Below the pieces are notes generated by a model. That model saw nothing but the letters and a program-made list of their open reading frames with translations, searched no databases and was not told the origin of the DNA. Source: Pseudomonadota bacterium (lineage in GTDB: Bacteria; Pseudomonadota; Gammaproteobacteria; Burkholderiales; Rhodocyclaceae). From it: a DNA stretch of 64,000 bases. A program made the translations under genes and the position numbers. Shown here in pieces: positions 59,780-64,000 of the stretch; positions within the stretch are counted from its first letter, which is position 1; each line of letters begins with the position of its first letter. Location: assembly GCA_963205435.1 (NCBI GenBank), contig CAUJIV010000028.1, positions 1-64,000 on the forward strand. The letters run 5' to 3'.

Positions 59780-60223
59780 ATGAGCTTCATCAGCGAGTTC
59801 AAGGAATTTGCCATGAAGGGCAACGCCGTCGACCTGGCGGTCGGCGTCATCATCGGCGGCGCCTTCGGCAAGATCGTCGACTCCCTCGTCAAGGACGTCG
59901 TCATGCCGGTCGTCGGCCGCCTGCTCGGCGGCGTCGATTTCAAGCACCTCTACATCAATCTCGGCAGCCAGAGCTTCGAGACCCTCGAGGCGGCGGAGAA
60001 AGCCGGCGCGCCGCTGCTCAAGTACGGCGCCTTCTTCAACACCGTGGTCGACTTCCTCATCATCGCCTTCGCCATCTTCATGGCGATCAAGGTGATGAAC
60101 CGGCTCAAGCGCGCGGACAGCGCGGCCGAGGCGGCGCCGGAGACCAAGGAGTGTCCCTACTGCCGGTCGGCCATCGCGACACAGGCGACGCGCTGCCCGC
60201 AGTGCACCTCGCAACTGCAGTAG
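59780..60223 (+). CDS. mscL: Large-conductance mechanosensitive channel with C-terminal zinc ribbon
   Basis: A 147-residue pentameric inner-membrane channel that opens under osmotic down-shock. The N-terminal amphipathic helix and TM1 are [20 protein letters not shown] and [22 protein letters not shown]2 is [20 protein letters not shown]. Instead of ending after the cytoplasmic helix, it continues into [18 protein letters not shown], four cysteines (C125, C128, C139, C142) forming a CxxC-x10-CxxC zinc ribbon. This extension lengthens the usual 130-140-residue protein. AAAGGAAC precedes the ATG. Confidence 0.95.
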   Translation: MSFISEFKEFAMKGNAVDLAVGVIIGGAFGKIVDSLVKDVVMPVVGRLLGGVDFKHLYINLGSQSFETLEAAEKAGAPLLKYGAFFNTVVDFLIIAFAIFMAIKVMNRLKRADSAAEAAPETKECPYCRSAIATQATRCPQCTSQLQ

Positions 60224-60235
60224 GCCGCCGCCTTG

Positions 60236-60256
60236 CGCCGGGCGTCGCGCCCGGCG
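60236..60256. terminator. GC-rich hairpin between convergent mscL and usp genes
   Basis: CGCCGGGCG and CGCCCGGCG pair perfectly over 9 bases with a TCG loop, 12 bases after mscL and 4 bases before the end of the stress-protein gene. It is positioned to end transcription from both sides, but the T-runs are poor (GTCTATTT on one side), so it is a candidate only. Confidence 0.45.
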
Positions 60257-60260
60257 GCGT

Positions 60261-60683
60261 CTATTTCACGAGCGTCACCGGGATCTGCGACAGCTGGATG
60301 ACCTTCATGGTCACCGAGCCGAGGACGAGGCCGGTGATGGCGCCGAGGCCGCGCGTGCCCATGACGATGGCGTCGCAGTCCTTGTCGCGCGAGAACTTGA
60401 GAATGACATCGGCCGGCGCGCCGAACAGGCCGTGGCTCTTGTGGCGCACGCCGGCGCGCTCGAACAGCGTGATCGCCGGGCGCATCACCGCTTCCCCCTC
60501 CTCGAGCTGGCGCAGCATCTCGACGCGGCGCCGCGCCTTGGGACTGCCCTTCGACAGCGGGTGCGGCTGGACATGCAGCAGCAACACGCTGGCATCCAGC
60601 CCTTCCGCGCAAAGCGAGATGGCATGGCGCACCGCGCGCTCGGCGGATTTCGAGCCGTCAATCGGCAACAGCAGTTTCAGCAT
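60261..60683 (-). CDS. Universal stress protein (UspA family)
   Basis: A 140-residue single-domain UspA protein. LLPIDGSKSAERAVRHAISL is the conserved beginning with the Asp/Ser pocket. The ATP-binding signature G-2x-G-9x-G-S/T is visible in MGTRGLGAITGLVLGSVTMK. It therefore belongs to the ATP-binding branch. Such proteins are induced by starvation or stress; the partner is unknown. The end HSQIPVTLVK-like (QLSQIPVTLVK) is typical. Confidence 0.92.
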   Translation of the reverse strand: MLKLLLPIDGSKSAERAVRHAISLCAEGLDASVLLLHVQPHPLSKGSPKARRRVEMLRQLEEGEAVMRPAITLFERAGVRHKSHGLFGAPADVILKFSRDKDCDAIVMGTRGLGAITGLVLGSVTMKVIQLSQIPVTLVK

Positions 60684-60772
60684 CGGGTCGCTCTCCTTCC
60701 GCGAACTATTATGTCAGCTTTGCCGACGCACCTGTTCGCGCGGCATTTCCTGACGGCGCCGGCCGGCTCCTT

Positions 60773-61681
60773 TCACTCGCCGCGGTCCCAGTAGGGATCG
60801 GGACCGAAGCGCTCGAGCAGGAAGTCGATGAAGGCGCGCACCTTGGCCGGCAGATGATGGGTCGGCAGGTAGAGCGCATAGACATGGCGCTCGACCGGGA
60901 TGTATTCCGACAGCACGGCGCGCAGGCGCCCCGCCTGCAGTTCCCGGCCGATGATGAAGGTGGGCAGCAGGGCCAGCCCCAGTCCGCCGAGCACGGCCTG
61001 CGACAGGGCCTCGTCGTCGTTGATGCGCAGCCGGCCCGACACCGGCACGGCGATGTCGCCCTCCGGCCCGGTGAAGCGCCACAGCCCCTGCTCGCCGGAA
61101 TGGGTGTAGTCGAGGCAGTTGTGGCCGGCGAGGTCCTGCGGGATGCGCGGCACGCCATGCCGCTCGAAATACTCGGGCGTCGCGCACAGCCGTCGCCGCA
61201 CCGGCGCCAGGCGGCGCGCCACCAGGCTGGCGGGCAGGTCGCGGGCGACGCGCACGACGACGTCGTAGCCTTCCTCGGCCAGATGGACGGGCCGATCGGC
61301 GACGGTCATGTCGATGTCCAGCTCGGGGTAGCGGGCGAGGAACTCGGCCAGCGCCGGCGCCACGTGCAGGGTGCCGAAGGCCACCGAAGCGGCCAGCTTG
61401 AGCACGCCGCGCGGCTGCGCGTGCAGGCTGCTTGCCACCTGCTCGGCGCGCACCGCCTCGTCGAGGATGCGGCTGCAATGCTCGGCGTAGGCGGCGCCGA
61501 CTTCGGTCATGCTCAGGTGCCGCGTGCTGCGGTTGAGCAGGCGGGCGCCGAGGGACTTCTCCAGCTTGGCCACGGCCTTGCTCACGGCCGAGCGCGACAT
61601 GCCGAGCCGACGCGCCGCGGCGGCAAAGCTGCCGCCCTCGACGACATGGGCATAGACGGCCATGAGATTCAGGTCCTGCAT
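60773..61681 (-). CDS. LysR-family transcriptional regulator
   Basis: A 302-residue LysR regulator. The N-terminal helix-turn-helix is VEGGSFAAAARRLGMSRSAV with SKAVAKLEKSLGARLLNRST following. The C-terminal half is a periplasmic-binding-like effector domain (SVAFGTLHVAPALAEFLARY; DMTVADRPVHLAEEGYDVVV). It resembles the CrgA/DsdC-like group whose regulators often act on a divergent target. The gene on the other side is a 560-base gap and then nspC. A perfect inverted repeat lies directly upstream of its start. Confidence 0.92.
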   Translation of the reverse strand: MQDLNLMAVYAHVVEGGSFAAAARRLGMSRSAVSKAVAKLEKSLGARLLNRSTRHLSMTEVGAAYAEHCSRILDEAVRAEQVASSLHAQPRGVLKLAASVAFGTLHVAPALAEFLARYPELDIDMTVADRPVHLAEEGYDVVVRVARDLPASLVARRLAPVRRRLCATPEYFERHGVPRIPQDLAGHNCLDYTHSGEQGLWRFTGPEGDIAVPVSGRLRINDDEALSQAVLGGLGLALLPTFIIGRELQAGRLRAVLSEYIPVERHVYALYLPTHHLPAKVRAFIDFLLERFGPDPYWDRGE

Positions 61682-61685
61682 GGTT

Positions 61686-61701
61686 TGATTGTAGCCAATC
61701 A
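61686..61701. promoter_or_regulatory. Candidate LysR operator
   Basis: TGATTG and CAATCA form a perfect 6-base inverted repeat with a TAGC spacer, starting 5 bases upstream of the LysR start codon. It could mediate autoregulation. It is also centred about 53 bases before the inferred start of a rightward transcript, the normal place for LysR activation. Confidence 0.5.
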
Positions 61702-61711
61702 GGCAACAGTC

Positions 61712-61740
61712 TTGTTCTGAGACGCTTTCTTATCTAGAAT
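61712..61740 (+). promoter_or_regulatory. Sigma-70-like promoter upstream of nspC
   Basis: TTGTTC (61712-61717) and TAGAAT (61735-61740) are exactly 17 bases apart and direct transcription rightward, starting about 500 bases before nspC. Confidence 0.45.
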
Positions 61741-61746
61741 CTCTCC

Positions 61747-61873
61747 TGCTTCTACCATTGGAAGCTGGCCCTTGGCCAATCGGGTCAGGGGTTCCGGCTG
61801 CCACGAAGGGTTGCACTGCGCGGGGGGAGGCCCCCTGCCATTCGGGACTGTCCGAGAGGTTTTCGGGCTTTTT
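61747..61873 (+). ncRNA. Possible small RNA or attenuated leader
   Basis: A transcript from the 61712 promoter would begin near 61747. It would meet a terminator-like structure at 61850-61873 (GTCCGA-loop-TCGGGC, then TTTTT) after about 127 bases. In between, ATTGG...CCAAT, GGCC-CTT-GGCC and GGGGG-AGG-CCCCC can form hairpins. No credible ORF or known riboswitch or sRNA motif was recognised. The promoter and terminator are by-eye matches. Confidence 0.3.
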
Positions 61874-62242
61874 GCAGCATCTGCTGGTTGGAGAGGACGC
61901 CATGTCAAGCGACGCCCTGTTCCAATTGGGGATAGTTTCAGTCTGTCTGAACGGCTCCCAAACGGACATTTTGCCTAGCCGGCCTTCGGTGACGGCACGC
62001 TACCCGTTGCGCAAGCCGGCGCGAAGCGCCACAGCCGCCATGCGCCGTTCGGCGCGTCGCGGCATGAAGAGCGACCTGCCGCCGCCAACCTGCCCCGACC
62101 CCATCCGGCGAAATCCCTCGCTGCCCGAGCGGCAGCGGCATTCCTGAAACATTGCCGGGGTTCGCCGCCCGCCCGTTCCGGCCAGCGCCACCGCCAGGGC
62201 GCGCTGCCGGCTCCGCGGCGCAGGCTGCCGACCCTGGACGTC

Positions 62243-63349
62243 ATGACCGACATGATCCGGACACCCTATTACCTCATCGACAAGGCCCGCCTGCAGGACA
62301 ACCTGAGGCGCATCGACGCCTTGCGCAAGGCTTCCGGCGCGAAGGTGCTGCTGGCGCTGAAATGCTTCGCCGCCTGGTCGGTGTTCGACCTGATGCGCGA
62401 GCACATGGACGGCACCACCTCCTCCTCGCTCAACGAGGTGCGGCTGGGGCGCGAGAAATTCGGCGGTGAGACGCATGCCTACAGCGTCGCCTGGGCCGAG
62501 CACGAGATCGGCGAGGCCGCGGATCTCGCCGACAAGGTGATCTTCAACAGCCTCGGCCAGCTCGAGCGCCATGCCGCGCGCGTTGCCGGCAAGCCGGTCG
62601 GGCTGCGCCTCAATCCGGGCGTCAGCGCCTCGGCCTTCGATCTCGCCGACCCGGCGCGTCCCTTCAGCCGGCTCGGCGAGCATGACGCCGGCCGGGTGGC
62701 GGCGGCGATCGGGCGCATCGACGGCTTCATGATCCACAACAACTGCGAGAACGACGACTTCGAGCGCTTCGACGCGCTGCTGGGCGAGGCCGAGGCGCGC
62801 TTCGGCGCGCTGTTCGCGCAGGTGCGCTGGATCAGCCTCGGCGGCGGCATCGCCTTCACCGCGCCCGGCTATCCGCTCGAGCGGCTCGCCGCGCGGCTGC
62901 GCGACTTCGCCGCCCGCCACGGCGTGCAGGTCTATCTCGAGCCCGGCGAGGCGGCGGTGAACGACTGCGCCAGCCTGGAAGTCACGGTGCTCGACACGCC
63001 GGACAACGGCAAGCCGCTGGCGGTGGTGGACGCCTCGACCGAGGCGCACATGCTCGACCTGCTGATCTACCGCGAAAACGCGCGCATCGAGCCGGACGCC
63101 GGGCCGCACCGCTACCTCGTCTGCGGCCGCTCCTGCCTCGCCGGCGACGTCTTCGGCGAGTTCGCCTTCCCGGCGCCGCTGCAACCCGGCAGCCGCCTTT
63201 CGATCCGCAACGCCGCCGGCTACACCATGGTCAAGAAGAACTGGTTCAACGGCCTCGCCATGCCGGCCATCGCCGTGCGGGAAACCGACGGCAGCGAGCG
63301 CCTGGTGCGCAGCTTCTCGTACCGGGAATATGCCAACAGCCTTTCGTGA
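62243..63349 (+). CDS. nspC: Carboxynorspermidine decarboxylase
   Basis: A 368-residue PLP-dependent decarboxylase (fold type III, alanine-racemase-like) converting carboxyspermidine or carboxynorspermidine to spermidine or norspermidine. The start TPYYLIDKARLQDNLRRIDA and the cofactor lysine K40 in VLLALKCFAAWSVFDLM are typical. Further blocks are GLRLNPGVSASAFDLADPAR, GFMIHNNCENDDF and the Cys-containing loop CGRSCLAGDVFG. The neighbouring gene supplies its substrate. It provides spermidine without S-adenosylmethionine decarboxylase. Confidence 0.94.
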   Translation: MTDMIRTPYYLIDKARLQDNLRRIDALRKASGAKVLLALKCFAAWSVFDLMREHMDGTTSSSLNEVRLGREKFGGETHAYSVAWAEHEIGEAADLADKVIFNSLGQLERHAARVAGKPVGLRLNPGVSASAFDLADPARPFSRLGEHDAGRVAAAIGRIDGFMIHNNCENDDFERFDALLGEAEARFGALFAQVRWISLGGGIAFTAPGYPLERLAARLRDFAARHGVQVYLEPGEAAVNDCASLEVTVLDTPDNGKPLAVVDASTEAHMLDLLIYRENARIEPDAGPHRYLVCGRSCLAGDVFGEFAFPAPLQPGSRLSIRNAAGYTMVKKNWFNGLAMPAIAVRETDGSERLVRSFSYREYANSLS

Positions 63350-63383
63350 CCAGCGAACGCTTTCAAGGGGGAGGGACACCAGC

Positions 63384-64000
63384 ATGAAGCGCAACATCCT
63401 GATCATCGGCGCCGGCGGCGTCGCCCATGTCGCCGCCCACAAGCTCGCCCGCAACTGCGCGACATTCAGCGAGCTGCACATCGCCACGCGCACGCCGCGC
63501 AAGGCCGAGGCCATCATCGCCTCGATCCGCGCGCGCGGTGGCCAGCGCGCCCTGCCCGAGATGCGCGCGCACGCCCTCGACGCCTTCGACATTGCCGCCA
63601 CCCAGGCGCTGATCCGCGCCAGCGGCGCCGGCATCGTGCTCAACCTCGGCTCGGCCTTCCTCAACATGCCGGTGCTCGAGGCCTGCCTCGCCACCGGCGC
63701 CGCCTACATCGACACGGCCATCCACGAAGAGCCGCGGCGGATCTGCGAGCAACCGCCGTGGTACGCCAACCACGAATGGAAGCGCCGCGAGGCCTGCGCC
63801 GAAGCCGGCGTCACCGCCATTCTCGGCGCCGGCTTCGACCCCGGCGTCGTCAATGCCTACGCCCGCCTGGCGGCCGACGAGTTTTTCGACCGCATCGACT
63901 CGATCGACATCATCGACATCAACGCCGGCAGCCACGGCCGCTATTTCGCCACCAACTTCGACCCGGAAATCAATTTCCGCGAGTTCACCGGCACCGTCTG
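63384..64000 (+). CDS. Carboxynorspermidine dehydrogenase (saccharopine dehydrogenase family), N-terminal part
   Basis: The first 205 residues of a gene that runs out of the window. The Rossmann start is ILIIGAGGVAHVAAHKLARN. IVLNLGSAFLNMPVLEACLA, YIDTAIHEEPRRICEQPPWY and GVTAILGAGFDPGVVNAYAR are the carboxynorspermidine dehydrogenase (Lys9-like) pattern. It condenses putrescine or diaminopropane with aspartate semialdehyde using NADPH. GGGGGAGGG precedes the ATG, 34 bases after nspC. Here nspC comes first, whereas the dehydrogenase often precedes it. Confidence 0.9.
   Translation, partial: MKRNILIIGAGGVAHVAAHKLARNCATFSELHIATRTPRKAEAIIASIRARGGQRALPEMRAHALDAFDIAATQALIRASGAGIVLNLGSAFLNMPVLEACLATGAAYIDTAIHEEPRRICEQPPWYANHEWKRREACAEAGVTAILGAGFDPGVVNAYARLAADEFFDRIDSIDIIDINAGSHGRYFATNFDPEINFREFTGTV

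Larger units (their letters stand above)
61682..62242. other. 561-base non-coding gap between LysR and nspC
   Basis: This is the longest gene-free stretch in the window. It contains the candidate LysR site, a rightward promoter, a terminator-like hairpin at 61850-61873, TTCAG-TCTGT-CTGAA (about 61949), and a pair of short stem-loops (GGCGC-GAA-GCGCC at 62018-62030; GCGCCG-TT-CGGCGC at 62042-62055). The left 300 bases are visibly less GC-rich than the surroundings. Small ORFs on both strands have no recognised similarity and look like chance. Confidence 0.6.

Noticed and set aside
61747-61873. 4.5S SRP RNA or 6S RNA in the non-coding gap
   Set aside because: GGTCAGG is present, but the essential GGAAGGAAGCAGCC loop and the 6S central bubble are not.
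61758-62147. 129-residue ORF between LysR and nspC
   Set aside because: Pro/Arg/Ser-rich, with no ribosome-binding site and no recognisable family; it crosses the terminator-like hairpin and paired stem-loops.

Overview
The window is a 64 kb piece of a GC-rich (visibly about 70% G+C) proteobacterial chromosome. It is almost wall-to-wall coding, with short operons, ATGA stop/start overlaps and frequent GTG/TTG starts. Gene content and order point to a betaproteobacterium, most likely of the Rhodocyclales (Azoarcus/Thauera/Sulfuritalea-like): pilG-H-I-J-L followed by algH-ruvX-pyrR-pyrB-pyrC', then yggS-proC-yggT-yggU beside pilT-pilU, and rnb-tonB-aroE-mtgA. The taxon is inferred from style and synteny and was not computed. 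No rRNA, tRNA, intact IS element, prophage or CRISPR array was seen. The ORF track is full of long antisense shadows caused by the high GC.

Regions. 1-4.9 kb: end of a propionyl-CoA carboxylase locus (pccB 3' end, pccA, a class V aminotransferase, then a lipoprotein and a VOC protein on the other strand). 4.9-9.3 kb: pyrF, a DUF4143 gene remnant, lgt, ilvD and a conserved hypothetical. 9.3-17 kb: a YyaL-type thioredoxin-fold protein, a small cytochrome c, and a complete branched-chain amino acid ABC transporter (livJ/K-like, livH, livM, livG, livF) interrupted by a 72-bp tandem repeat. 17-19.3 kb: nsrR divergent from a three-gene operon (DUF59, DUF2249, NnrS-like membrane protein), a likely nitric-oxide-responsive module. 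19.3-24.5 kb: an EAL-like/HDOD protein, hemJ, an RlmL-type methyltransferase, pilU and pilT. 24.6-30.7 kb: yggS-proC-yggT-yggU facing pyrC'-pyrB-pyrR-ruvX-algH. 30.8-39.9 kb: the type IV pilus chemosensory operon pilG-H-I-J-L. 40.2-45.1 kb: thiD-thiE-hemL, a GNAT acetyltransferase and mgtE. 45.2-51.3 kb: mtgA, aroE, a TonB-family protein, an RNB ribonuclease, a methyltransferase and a YqiA esterase. 51.6-55.8 kb: an RND efflux adaptor and pump. 55.8-61.7 kb: uppP, a sirtuin, an AsmA protein, mscL, a universal stress protein and a LysR regulator. 62.2-64 kb: nspC and the start of carboxynorspermidine dehydrogenase, an alternative spermidine/norspermidine route.

Most of this is core metabolism and envelope biology. 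The features worth a second look are: the NsrR-linked operon with a candidate operator over its promoter; a PyrC' that has lost its metal-ligand histidines; an MscL with a C-terminal zinc ribbon; a sirtuin lacking one zinc cysteine; two families of intergenic hairpin repeats, one of which supplies a ribosome-binding site and another of which forms the 3' end of livM; a near-perfect 35-bp palindrome at the break point of the DUF4143 remnant; and a promoter/terminator pair upstream of nspC that may define a small RNA or attenuated leader. I found no clearly new multi-gene system. The NsrR-linked operon is the closest candidate.
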